Of a stretch of 64,000 nt of DNA, positions 44,930 through 54,652 are shown one piece after another. Each line of letters begins with the position of its first letter. Positions within the stretch are counted from its first letter, which is position 1. The position numbers and the translations under genes are program-made. Below the pieces are notes generated by a model that searched no databases, was not told where the DNA came from, and worked only from the letters and a program-made list of their open reading frames with translations. This DNA is from Prorocentrum cordatum (Eukaryota > Sar > Dinophyceae > Prorocentrales > Prorocentraceae): positions 31,001 through 95,000 of the forward strand of contig CAUYUJ010017895.1 of NCBI GenBank assembly GCA_963575745.1. Reading direction: 5' to 3'.

Positions 44930-45885
44930 CACGGTCGGGGAGGACAAGTTGCCTCCCCCGTGCCCTGACGCGCGCTCTGGGCATAAAAGTGGCGGCCCCC
45001 TGAGCAGCGGTTACCGCAGGGGGGGGGGGGGGGGCATCGCCCCGCGGCCGTGCGACAGGGGGGCAAGGGCAGCACTAGGCAGTGCAACGGACGGCCAGCG
45101 ACGCCTGCACGACGAAACTCTAAAGCCCGAGTTCCAGGGCTGGCAGCGTAACCAGCACCGCCGAGCAGGACGCCGCAAAACCCCAGATCGAACTTGCCAC
45201 GTGAGCCCATCTCACGCCAAGAACCACTAGAGGCTAAACTAACAAGCACCTCGCAGGGCGAGCGGCCGGGGAGGACATCGTTGCGCGCGCTCTGGCACTG
45301 AGGGGCGGCCCCCTGAGCAGCGGTCACCGTTGAGTAGACATCGCCCCGCTGCCGTGCTACAAGGGGACGAGGGCAGCACTGGGCAGTGAAAAGAGCGGCC
45401 AGCGACGCCTGCGCGACGGAACTCCAACGCCCGAGTTCCAGGGCTGGCAGCGCAACCAGCACCGCCGAGCAGGACGCCGCAAAACCCTTGATCGAAACTG
45501 CCACGTGAGCCCAATTCACGGCAAGAAGCAAAGTAGCTAACATAACACAAGCACCTCGCAAGGCGCACGGCCAGGGAGGACAGAGCTCCTCCCCCGCGCC
45601 CTGACGCGCGCTCTGGATACTGACAAGACGGCCCCCCTAGCAGCGGCCACCGCGAGGGAGACATAACACCGCGGCCGTGCAACAGGGGGCGAGGGAAGCA
45701 CTATGCAGTTACAGGGGCGGCCAGCGACGCCTGCTTCGACGGAACTCCAAGGCTCGAGTTCCAGGGCTGGCAGCACAACCAGCACCGTCGAGCAGGGCGC
45801 CGCGAAACCCCAGATCGAACCCGCAACGCGAGCCCAGCAGTCGCGGCCAAGATAACTAGTAGCTTAAACTAATTCAAGCACGTCA
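44930..45885. repeat. Tandem array of about 305-bp units, about three copies
   Basis: Each unit carries GGCCAGCGACGCCTGC, CGAGTTCCAGGGCTGGCAGC, CAGCACCGCCGAGCAGGACG and CCCTGACGCGCGCTCTGG, with starts near 45070, 45375 and 45690. The array ends just 3' of the LINE, so it could be a LINE tail or a separate satellite. Confidence 0.85.
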
Positions 45886-45898
45886 TCGATAGAATTTG

Positions 45899-46192
45899 TT
45901 ACAGCTCGCGGGGGTGTATGCCGCGGGGAAAGTAGTTCCATTCAGCCCCAGCATGTTTGGGCGGCCTGCCTTCGCACCGCTCTCCAGGGCCTTTGACCCT
46001 GCCGCCCGTCGAGTGACACTTACATCTAACACAACTGAAAAACACCGAGCCATCGGAGCAATGAAATGCAATTCCTATATGCCATAAACTTGGGAAGGCA
46101 TTCTCATCTAGTTTGGGCCTATTGCTGCGCCTTCCTGGAGGGGCTATTGCGGGGACCTTTTGCCATGCGAGCACTGGGGGGCACCTCCACAT
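45899..46192 (-). pseudogene. LINE C-terminal Cys-rich segment
   Basis: Reads HIGIAFHCSDGSVFFSCVRC then CHSTGGRVKG and ends NYFPRGIHPREL-stop at 45899. Paired Cys residues (CVRCKC) suggest a small zinc-binding tail, as follows RNase H in dinoflagellate LINEs. Confidence 0.5.
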
Positions 46193-46204
46193 ACCAGGCC
46201 ACCT

Positions 46205-47349
46205 TTACCAGGCGCGGGAGATCTTGGCCTGGCTTGGAGCGGCAGGCACAGGCACATAGGGGGGGGGGGGCACCAAGCGACAACTTAGTCCACGGCGGCA
46301 ATATTTAGGCAACCAGGACGCAGTCGGCACGAGCTGCAATGACCAGGCATCTACCTCTGGATTGCTGGTAGCACCTGTTGGGTGAAGCTGTAGGCCATGC
46401 CTGGCCCCAGTATCTGCATCGCGGTTGCCTAAGCCTTCCACGAGCAGAAATGCCTTCCTCGTCCGCGTCACGGTGAGCCTTGATCTTGACTATGGGCTCA
46501 ATCAAATCACCTTCTACGCTGTTAGCGTTTAAAGCCACTCCAGAATAATATCGGTTGCCGGGGAAACGCTCAGGCAGCGGCAATAACGAGTGGCGTGCTA
46601 CGTTTGCACAATCGCTTTAAAGAACCGAAGGGGGGGCACACAAACTGGGCGACAACAAACACAGCGAGCCGAATAGTATGCGGCCTGCGCGGTGTCTGCG
46701 GGAAATGCGCCCAGACTGGCCCCCGACCCTCTCCCAGACACTTCCCGTCGTCCGAATTCATAAGCGCGCGGCAAGCAGCGCGGGACAGCTCACGAACTAC
46801 GCGGCGCTGGCAGGACCCATCAAGGAAGCAGTGGCCCCGCGTCCTACCGTTGGCGGGGACCGCGGGGCCCTCGCGAGTCTGGAGCTCGTCGACGCGCCAA
46901 GCATGCAGCAAGGCGCTGGCGCCCTCCACAGCAGGTCGCGGCAGGACATCAGCGGGATGAGCGAAAGCTCCACGAGTATAGAGGGCGACCACGTGGCTGT
47001 CGGCCTCAGCTGCCCAGACTAGCGCGGAGCCCGAGACTACCGAGGCAGGGGTCAGCGAAGTTCGCAGCTGCTCCACCGCGCCGAGAGAGCGCTGCCACAA
47101 GCGGTGGGCGATACTGCCTGGTGCCTGCCGACAAAGAGGACAGAGCTCGTCAACCTGATGCCCGCGCGCTTGAGCTTTGTCCGCAGTCCAGATAACACCG
47201 CGTGAGCAGGCCCTGATCCACTCTCTCAGCGTGTGGGTGATTGTTTTTTTTGTTGCTGTTAATGGCAGCTTTAGCGACATCAAGGCAAACCCTGCAATCC
47301 ATGCCCCATTTGCCACCCAAGTCCCTCTCGAAGCTCCTGCAATAGGCAT
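46205..47349 (-). pseudogene. LINE zinc knuckle and RNase H, frameshifted
   Basis: The first frame (46570-47349) has CPLCRQAPGSIAHRLW, the Cys/His knuckle following the reverse transcriptase, then HCFLDGSCQRRVV, the first acidic strand of RNase H. A second frame gives EPIVKIKAHRDADEE, a third gives GLGNRDADTGARHGLQLHP, the GN-x-x-AD region. The domain is complete in outline but spread over three frames. Confidence 0.65.
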
Positions 47350-48044
47350 CCTTACACAGGGTCTCCATGAGGCTGGAGGGAGTCAAGCCTAAACTGAAAG
47401 TATAACCGCGATCGTCCGCAATCATGATGCAGTTGTTCGCGACCCAGCCTAGGCGCACAAACGCGAGCCCAAGCGCCGAGAGGCGGCCGCGAACAGTTGG
47501 CCAAGACAACTAAGGAAACGCAAAGACAAACTGCCAACTGCTTCTTCACTCGGGATGCTTAATGGAGAGATGAACGCGAGTCTGGGCCAACCATCTCTTT
47601 GCTCCACCTCGGCAGCGGTGCACACGCAGCACGCCATCAAGGGCCTTTTGACAGAATGCTGACAGCAGTGGGAGAGCGCCTTTTCGAGAACGACCTAACA
47701 GTTGAGAGCGCTTGCCTTCTCATCGCCAATAAAACTTGGTCGAGGACTCCAAAAATGCCCGCGCCGTGCGCCCCGCCAGGGAGAGGGCCGCGCGCGTGCA
47801 CTCTCAGGACTCGGCGATCCAAGTTCCCCGATTGACGCTTGAGACGGCGAGCCTTCCGCCCAGCCAAAGCAACTCGAGCTTTGAACTTGGTGCAGCGCCC
47901 CGAGACGCGCACCGCAGCTCCTGCGGTGTAATCCACTCCAAGGTTAACCGTGGCGTCGGTGACCCTGCCTCCTAGCTGGCCAAGCGCAGAGGCAAGGTCA
48001 CGGCCAAGCGCGTTGCACGAGGCAACCGTGGATACTTGATCCAA
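47150..48044 (-). pseudogene. LINE thumb/connection region, frameshifted
   Basis: 47637-48044 reads STVASCNALGRDLASALGQL, NLGVDYTAG and KFKARVALAGRKARRL, the stretch that follows the catalytic palm. 47150-47509 continues in another frame with DDRGYTFSLGLTPSSL and ERDLGGKWGMDC. It overlaps the start of the zinc-knuckle ORF. Confidence 0.55.
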
Positions 48045-48061
48045 TTAAAGCTGGTCATTCA

Positions 48062-48705
48062 TCATGTCGGAGCAGCGATAGCATGATAGAGCGCAGCAGT
48101 GGAGGACACAAGACGCGAACTGACATATGTGTAAGTGCCGATGCATGACATACTCGTGTCATCAATATACACATCGAACTCAAGGGGGGATATATAGGGA
48201 TGGTAGCAAAGGAGGACACGGTATGCACTCTGATATGGGTGGTCGCTATAATGCACCCCGCTATCGCGTCCACGAAGCATGGGCCACCCAAGAGCCCAGC
48301 AATCGACACAAACCTGCCGCATCGATAAGCGAAAAGAGAGAGCCGAGTGAGCACCTGCGGAAAATCAACTTGCACACGACGAGCTGCGAGCGTGCCCGAA
48401 TGGGTAATTTCATGATACTTCAGCATGTCGTAAAACAAACACTGGCGCTGATTTCCCTCCTGGAGGTGCCAGCTTCGGCACGAACCGACTGCCTCCAGAC
48501 CACATCCGAGGCTCCACGAAACGCGCCAGCGGCCCAGCACCGACGGGGGCGTTGCTGCTCCCAGGACAGGGCATGGGGCCGTCGGAGACGGCCCCGCACT
48601 CTGTACCAAGCGCAGAACACCCCTATCGGTCTGTAGCCGTCAGTGGGTTTCGTGAGCATGGCGGGAAGCACAGCACTAATCTGTCTGGGCAGCTGGCCGA
48701 GCGAC
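48062..48705 (-). pseudogene. LINE reverse transcriptase core, frameshifted
   Basis: Fingers: LGQLPRQISAVLPAMLTKPT and GYRPIGVFCAWYRV (frame of 48420-48962). Palm: FYDMLKYHEITHSGTLAARR, then GCIIATTHIRV (frame of 48055-48609). Catalytic motif: FDVYIDDTSMS (frame of 48062-48322), with the two aspartates intact. Three frames are needed to read the domain. Confidence 0.7.
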
Positions 48706-49533
48706 TCAACTAACGCAAAAAAACATGCCAAGAGCAACGAGACCTTCATCACACAAGAACTGGAAACGCCGGCAGCCAAATCCGTCGTAAGTGGCAGCTG
48801 AGGTTTTCTTAAATTTGTTACTGGCCACCCTGAGCTCATCAGGCGTAGTACGTGCGAGAGGGGACGCCAGAGATGGGGGGTCCTGATTGCCAACTCCTGA
48901 CCCCCAAAATGTGGAAAACTTATCCCCTTCACTGGCCAGCAAACTGAGGGGGTCGGCCACAATGACCCCGTCCCTGGACAAGGTGGTAGTGGGGACCCAT
49001 GAAGTGGGGTCCTTCACGATGGCATGAACATTGCGAGCACCCTGGTCGATACCCTTAGTAAGCCACGCACGCCAATCAGCCTGAACACGCGTCTTAAAGG
49101 TAGCATCCGCCTGGGCGGCAGCACCTGAAATATATTCCAGGCGCACTTGAGCAGACTCGATCTGCTCCGAAGACATTAGCTTACCTCCCAACGCCGAAAC
49201 AAATTCGCGCACACGTTCGAAGGAGCCAGAGAAGTTATACGAATAACGTTTGACAGAGGCAGGCCGGGCACAGAGCAAGGCGCCTATCCTCGAAGCTAAA
49301 GAGCCTGAGCCTTGGTCCGAGCAGCGCAGACTAAGGCAGGCACGAAACTGAGTTACCAGCCGCAGGATGGCGTGATGTTCAGGATACCTGGGTTGCCCGT
49401 CCCTTCCCACAACACTTTTCCACATGAGCTGAGGTCCCTTGCTTCTGGTGCCCTTGACCGCCAGCTCCGCCCCCGTTATCTGCACCAACTCGGCCTCGGC
49501 AACACCTGCCCAGGCAGCATCGCCTGGCGACAA
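48706..49533 (-). pseudogene. LINE linker and start of reverse transcriptase
   Basis: 275 codons. The end reads RTTPDELRVASNKFKKTSAA and TYDGFGCRRFQFLCDEGLVA, which corresponds to the K-x-x-T-x-x-x-D-G segment that opens the RT in this LINE type. The upstream part (QGARNVHAIVKDPTSWVPTT) is the variable linker. The longest intact piece of the element. Confidence 0.6.
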
Positions 49534-49621
49534 GTGGCTGAAAGCAGCGGTAGCGTCGCCAGCGGCGACGGCATCTAAACCAGCCTGGGCACGAGTGATA
49601 ACATGAGTCCAGTCGGGGGGC

Positions 49622-50104
49622 TCAGGCCCTCGGGCCGAAAACAGGCTCCCATCGGAAGGAGGGAGGCTTTCTGAAACATAAAGCCTTCAACGACGCAGGA
49701 GACTCATAGAAGGCTAGATCCACAGGGCGACGCGGGCTCAACGTCGTGCTGCGAACAACCGCACAGCTACGGAAGGCCCTGCCGAGGCCCCCGCTGCACA
49801 CGAAGAGATCGAGGGTGGAGGGGTCCCCCGTTCCAGAGCGGGTGTGGCCGGGGGCGTGAATCCGCGGGCCCTGGAGCTCCGACACAGACTCAGTAGAGCG
49901 AAGCGTGTCAGGAGACAGATTCCAACCTCCTCCTGTGACAAGCGAGGCAGGAGAGGCCTGCGCGCGCACACCTGACTGACAGAGAAGGTCCATGCTGCGA
50001 CCTGGCGTGCCTTCGCCGCCATACAAAGCACACAGAGAAAGCCTCGGAGGTGAAGCCTCCTGGTTAGATCCGCAATCATGGAGACTTGGGACGTCGTCGC
50101 CGAA
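49622..50104 (-). pseudogene. LINE endonuclease, C-terminal half
   Basis: Reads LYGGEGTPGRSMDLL, then LVTGGGWNLSPDTL (usual GDWN, Asp replaced by Gly) and DPSTLDLFVCSGGL, then LSPRRPVDLAF, where the catalytic His before P-V is Arg. It begins exactly where the 13.3-kb block ends. Confidence 0.6.
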
Positions 50105-50140
50105 TCGATTTAGTGTTGATTAGTGTCGGATAGTGTCCTA

Positions 50141-51122
50141 TAGTGCCCAATCGTGCCCTTCAGCGCCCTCTAGTACCGAGCCCGCGAAACGCACATAGGC
50201 CCCCGCGAAACGCCCAGAGGCCCCGCATAGTGGTCTGCAGAACCCCCGAGAGGCTTCGGGAAAACCCGAACGCACCGCGGAGAAGCCCCCGAGAAGCTTC
50301 CCAAGAGTCCCCGAGAAGCTTCCCAGAGATGCCCGCTGTCCACGACCCAATTGGGGCGGCGGCGGATCTGGCCGAAGGCCACGAGAAATACATTGAGGAG
50401 AACCCGAGAGGCATGACAGTCGACCCAAAGGGAACGACGGCGCGGCGCAAGCCAATGAATTTCCCAAAGGGCCCAACAAGGACTGGACTGAGCGGCCAGC
50501 TGACGGTCTTGACCAGGTGCAGCACGCGGTTCATCGCACGAACTACACTGGGCGCAGCGCACCTCCAGGTGCAGGCACGGGAGCGTGTGCTGGCAGGTGT
50601 GCGGATGGAAAATACGTAGGCTTCCGGAAGGAGGGCAGTGGCCCCGAGGTAGAAGTCCTCGTGCAAAGCGCGCTTGCCGAACATGTAGGACCCCCTTGTG
50701 CTGACACGCGGAGAATGCTCATTGCCCTCGTGGACTGCACATTCGCAAGCTCGCACCAGCGCTGATACTTCGGGGCAACACGGCAAACGAGCAGGGCAAA
50801 CCACCCAACGCCCAGTCTGCACATGATCCGGACGTGCACCCCGCGAAGCGAGAGGAATCTCATCTACAGAAAACGCTGGAGTACCCGGGCCCACCAGGCC
50901 CGCCGCCGACGCGGCGATCCCCCGCGCCCGCGCCCTGCCAGAGGACTGAGCCGAAGCGGCGAGGAGGACGGTAAGGAGATGGAGAAGAAGGAACTCTCCT
51001 GGGGCGCCCTGGAAGCGGAGGCTCCATGAGGAAGCGAACGCGGACGACGACTGGAGGGGCGGGGGCATCCCGCCCAAGGGTTACCATGGGCGCCCTACCA
51101 ATCCCGCATCCTCGCGCGGTTC
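50141..51122. other. Left subterminal region, no firm gene
   Basis: Open frames exist on both strands (minus 50160-51077, 305 codons with a hydrophobic stretch FLLLHLLTVLLAASA; plus 50143-50619 with GAAADLAEGHEKYIEENPRG). Neither has a recognisable domain. AAGCTTCC and GCCCCCGAGA short repeats lie at 50225-50330. Confidence 0.3.
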
Positions 51123-51272
51123 ACCTCGTGGGTCTAGGAAGGACGCAAGGGTACCTCGTGGGTCTAGGAAGGACGCAAGGGTACCTCGTGGGTCTAGGAA
51201 GGACGCAAGGGTACCTCGTGGGTCCAGGAAGGACGCAAGGGTACCTCGCGGGTCCAGGAAGGACGCAAGGGC
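51123..51272. repeat. Five tandem 30-bp units
   Basis: ACCTCGTGGGTCTAGGAAGG plus ACGCAAGGGT, five copies with one or two substitutions in the last two. Directly 3' of the KOW-protein stop codon. Confidence 0.95.
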
Positions 51273-51372
51273 GCAGAAAAAGACGGTGGCGATGAATTAC
51301 AAGCACGAGCGCCAGGACGATATGCGGCGAGTGCTGTTTTCGCGCACCTCCTGCGGTTGGCTGCTGTCCTCC

Positions 51373-52086
51373 CTAGCGCCTAGCGTCCGAACGTGGCTTG
51401 AACAGTTGGGACAGCGTAACTTTCTGGCGTTTCTCGGGCGGCTCGGGCTTGGACTCGGACGAGCTAGCCGCGGCCGGGCTGCGCTGACCCGCCGGCGGGC
51501 ACAGGGGGGGGCCTTCGCGCGCGTCACTCTGGACGTGCTCCACGTTCACTTTCTGGAAAGTGCGGAACTCGCCGTTCCCATTGTCGGCCTCGGGCATCCA
51601 CACTTCCACCCTGTTGGACCACGTGTTCTCCACCGTGCCCGTCTTCCCGTTAAACTCCTTTTTCCGCATCACGATCCTTACCTGGTCCCCCTTCTTGAAG
51701 CCCCGGGGGGCGGGCGAGGCGCCCGAAGGCGCCGCGGGCTGCCCTGGCGCCGTCGCGCCAGGCACCTGCGCCGCCGCGGCCGGCTCGCTCTTCGCGGGCG
51801 GCTCGGCCATCTCGGCATCCGCGGACTGCCCGTCCTGCCCGGTCACCGCCGCGGCCGGGCCGGCCGCCTCGGGCTGCGCGGGCTCCTGGACGGCCTCGGG
51901 CTTCTCGACAGCCGCGGGCGGCGCGGGCTGCGCGGCCGGGTCGGCCGCCTCGGGCTTCTCGACAGCCGCGGGCTGCGCGGTCTCCGCGGGCTTCGGGGCC
52001 GCATTCCTCTTCTGGACCTCAGTCGCCACCGCGTCGTGCACGGGGGCTCGGTGGCCGTCGACGCACGCCTTCGCCGCCGCTGCAAC
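51373..52086 (-). CDS. KOW-domain protein, exon 2 (with 52312-53916)
   Basis: 237 codons after the acceptor CCCGAG|GTTGCAG (52087|52086), phase 0. It begins VAAAAKACVDGHRAPVHDAV, continues with an Ala/Pro/Glu-rich linker, then GFKKGDQVRIVMRKKEFNGK and TGTVENTWSNRVEVWMPEA, a KOW/Tudor-like small beta-barrel (about residues 665-720 of the spliced protein). The C-terminal tail EKRQKVTLSQLFKPR is basic. KOW domains bind RNA or nucleoprotein. Taken alone this exon would be read as a 250-codon ORF starting inside the intron at 52125; the splice junction makes that start unlikely. Confidence 0.7.
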   Translation of the reverse strand, partial: VAAAAKACVDGHRAPVHDAVATEVQKRNAAPKPAETAQPAAVEKPEAADPAAQPAPPAAVEKPEAVQEPAQPEAAGPAAAVTGQDGQSADAEMAEPPAKSEPAAAAQVPGATAPGQPAAPSGASPAPRGFKKGDQVRIVMRKKEFNGKTGTVENTWSNRVEVWMPEADNGNGEFRTFQKVNVEHVQSDAREGPPLCPPAGQRSPAAASSSESKPEPPEKRQKVTLSQLFKPRSDARR

Positions 52087-52311
52087 CTCGGGCGACCGGA
52101 GAATCGCGGCGGCAACGGGGTGCACAGGAGGGCGCCCCCCTACGCCCCCCTACGCCCCCCTACGCCCCCCTACGCTCCCCTACGCCCCCCTACGCCCCCC
52201 TACGCCCCCCTACGCCCCCGCCCACGCCGCGGGCGGGGGGCGTAGGGGGGCGTAGGGGGGCGTAGGGGGGCGTAGGGGGGTTCTTCGTGCCGCTCGGATT
52301 CCCCCGCCAAC
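52087..52311 (-). mobile_element. 225-bp introner-like intron with palindromic core
   Basis: GT-AG intron. AGGTTG lies at both borders (52313-52308 and 52088-52083). Just inside, GAATCCGAGCGGCA at the 5' end is mirrored by the complement of GAATCGCGGCGGCA at the 3' end. The core is (TACGCCCCCC)n followed by its complement (GGGGGGCGTA)n, a strong hairpin. Removal joins GEEQ|VAAAAK in frame. Its length is a multiple of three, but it contains stop codons in frame. Confidence 0.75.
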
Positions 52312-53916
52312 CTGCTCTTCGCCCAGGGCCCCGACGATGCCGCCAATGTCGCCGCCGCAGCCGGGCCCGCCGGTCGTGCCCAGCTTCGCCGCGCACACCT
52401 CCCCGAACAGCACGGAGAGCTCCTGCGGGATCTTGTCGCGCACATGGAACAGGGAGCGCGCGATGGCATTGGCGATCCTCGGGGCGGACTCCGCGATGGC
52501 AGCGTGGGCGTCCAGGAGGCCCGCGAACTTGTCGTACGGCATCCCCTTGTAGACAGTCTCCTTCGAATACAGCTGGTCTGCTTTCAGCAGCGGTGACGCG
52601 GGCTCCCACTCGCGGTACATGTCCACGCGCCCGTCCTCGGCGTACAAGTACCTCACCTTCGTCGCGTCCGAGGCGGGCCCCCACATGGTGCTCATCAAGG
52701 ACATCTCCGCCGTCTTCTCCGCCCCTTCCATCAATGCCTCCAGCTTCTCCAAGCGAGCGCCGTTCCCTGACTTGTGGTCCTCGCGCAACACCTTCAACTG
52801 CCAAGCCTCGCGCGCCGTCTGGAACGCGATGTGGAGCGGCGATTCGTGGAGCACGCTGAGCTCGGACGGCTTCAAATCCTCCTTCGGCAACGCGTTGGTG
52901 GACTGGGGGCTCTGCGCGGCCATCGCCTCCACGACCTTCCACATGCTGGCCTTCGCGAAGATGTCCGTCTGCTTTGCCCCGAACTCCTGGAGGGGCTTCA
53001 AGATGGCCGCCACGTGCTCCAAAGCGGTGGCATGCTGCAAGAGCTCCTCCGAGAACCACCTGATGAAGCCGCGCACGTCTGCCTTTGCATCGTCGCCCTC
53101 CGACTTTTTCAAGTGCTTCGTCGCCAGGGAGCAAAAACTCTTGAGCCACGTCACCACCGTCGGCTTGTCGGGATTGCCATGCACGTAGATCTCCTTGTTC
53201 AGGCTGGTCTGCACGTTCTCCGCCGTGATCTCCAATTGCTTCTCGATGTCCTCCGGATTGCTCTCGGAGCTTTTCAGAAACCTCAGCTTCCTTCGCCCCG
53301 CAGCCGCCCCTCTCTTGCCCTCCGCAGCCGCTGCGTCAACTGGAGTCGCTCCAGCGGTTGAAGCCTCCGGCGTTGGCTTCGAGGAGGCGGCCTCGTCGCG
53401 CAGAGCCAACGCGCCACTGCCTGGCTCCCCGCTCGCCCCGCGAGCCCGTTTGAAAGCCACTTCGTCCACGTTGGGCCCCAGGAGGTTCACCATTGCCCGC
53501 TTGTCGTACAGCACTTCGTTCTCAGGGTCGAAACCTGGCGGCTGTTCTGCCCACCCCGAGGTGTCGATCACGTACTGGGAATACTCTGCCGGAATGTCTG
53601 GCACGTTGGCTTTCGGGACGCACCAGGCCGACGACGTCCGGCTCATCTCCACGGAAGAGTACGTCTTCCACATTGCAAACTGCTCTGGGGTCACCCGGAG
53701 TTCCTTCAGGCCACGCCGCAGAAAACCCGCACTGATGTCCTTCGCGGCCAAGACAAGTCTCTGGTTCTCCTCCGTGTGGGGCTGCTTCAGGTTGTCCAGG
53801 GTGCGCCTCGTTGCCCGGATGTTCGATGGCGTGAGCTCCACCCTCTTCTTGGCCGCGTCCAGCTGCTCCTTGGTCACCTCTTCCTGGGCATTCCCCTTCT
53901 TCCCCTTCTTGGGCAT
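52312..53916 (-). CDS. KOW-domain protein, exon 1 (535 codons)
   Basis: Starts MPKKGKKGNAQEEVTKEQLD, a lysine-rich head, and ends GIVGALGEEQ at the donor CAG|GTTGG. It has charged helical regions, a low-complexity linker (about 170-210) and no transmembrane segment or recognised catalytic motif. The spliced product is 772 residues. The protein is probably nuclear or nucleic-acid associated, given the basic head and the C-terminal KOW. It lies in the 13.3-kb block on the same strand as the transposase-like genes, so it may be an accessory protein of the element. Without splicing the frame runs 33 codons into the repeat and stops at 52210. Confidence 0.7.
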
Positions 53917-54652
53917 GCTTGCGGCGCGGGGTACCCGGCCGCCGGGTAGCTTGTGGTCGGGAGTTTGCCGAGTGCGCTAGTAATCCTTGAGCCCGAACGG
54001 CGATACAGGCCTCCTCCTCCTCCTCCTCCACGAAACTGCCAGGCGGGGTCGCCGGCACTCGTCCCAGGAAACCAGAATCGCCCAGAATCCTGACTCCAGG
54101 GAGACCGCGGAGGCTCTTGGACCCCGCGGGAAAAACGAAAAACACAACCCTTCCCCCTCCTCCTCCTCTTCCTCCTCCACCAGTACTCAATACGAATACT
54201 ACACTCCCTATTCCCCTGATGGCGCGCGGAAGATGTTCGGCACCCCCCCGCGTCTTGTTTGTTTACACACAGAATTTCCCGGAGGTGGGTTTTCATTTTT
54301 GTTTTTGACAAACCGACTGTAAACGGTCGTTCCGAAGGGGGCCCCCTCTACCATTACTCCATATGTATACTACTCCCCCTGTTCCCTGAGCCCCGCCGAG
54401 GTCGGAGCGCGAGCGCGCTCCCCCGAGCGCCGGCTCGTCGACGACGACGGCGGCGGCGGCGACGACGAAGGGGGCGGAGGAGCACGGCGAGCACATATGC
54501 CATCGAAGCGCTTTTAATACAAAGCACAAATGCCCATGCCGGCAAACACGTCGGCAACGCAGATCGCCCAAAGCATACCGCAAGACCTTGTCATATGCAT
54601 ATCGATGTATCCCGCGTGGCAGCGCGTATAATCGAACAGAACAAATTACATC
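53917..54652. other. Intergenic, no gene recognised
   Basis: 736 bp between two minus-strand genes. Holds short CTC triplet runs (54012-54030, 54153-54180) and a GAC/GGC triplet patch at 54437-54465. Confidence 0.5.

Larger units (their letters stand above)
45899..50104 (-). mobile_element. Degenerate LINE-type retrotransposon, 3' three quarters
   Basis: Minus-strand fragments in domain order: endonuclease C-half, linker, reverse transcriptase, thumb/connection, Cys/His knuckle, RNase H, Cys-rich tail. At least six frame changes separate them, so it is dead. It resembles the abundant dinoflagellate LINEs that carry an apurinic-type endonuclease and an RNase H. The matching endonuclease N-half is missing here but present at 63411-64000. 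Confidence 0.75.

Noticed and set aside
51123-51272. Possible CRISPR array (five 30-bp repeats)
   Set aside because: The repeats are contiguous with no spacers, and the context is eukaryotic.
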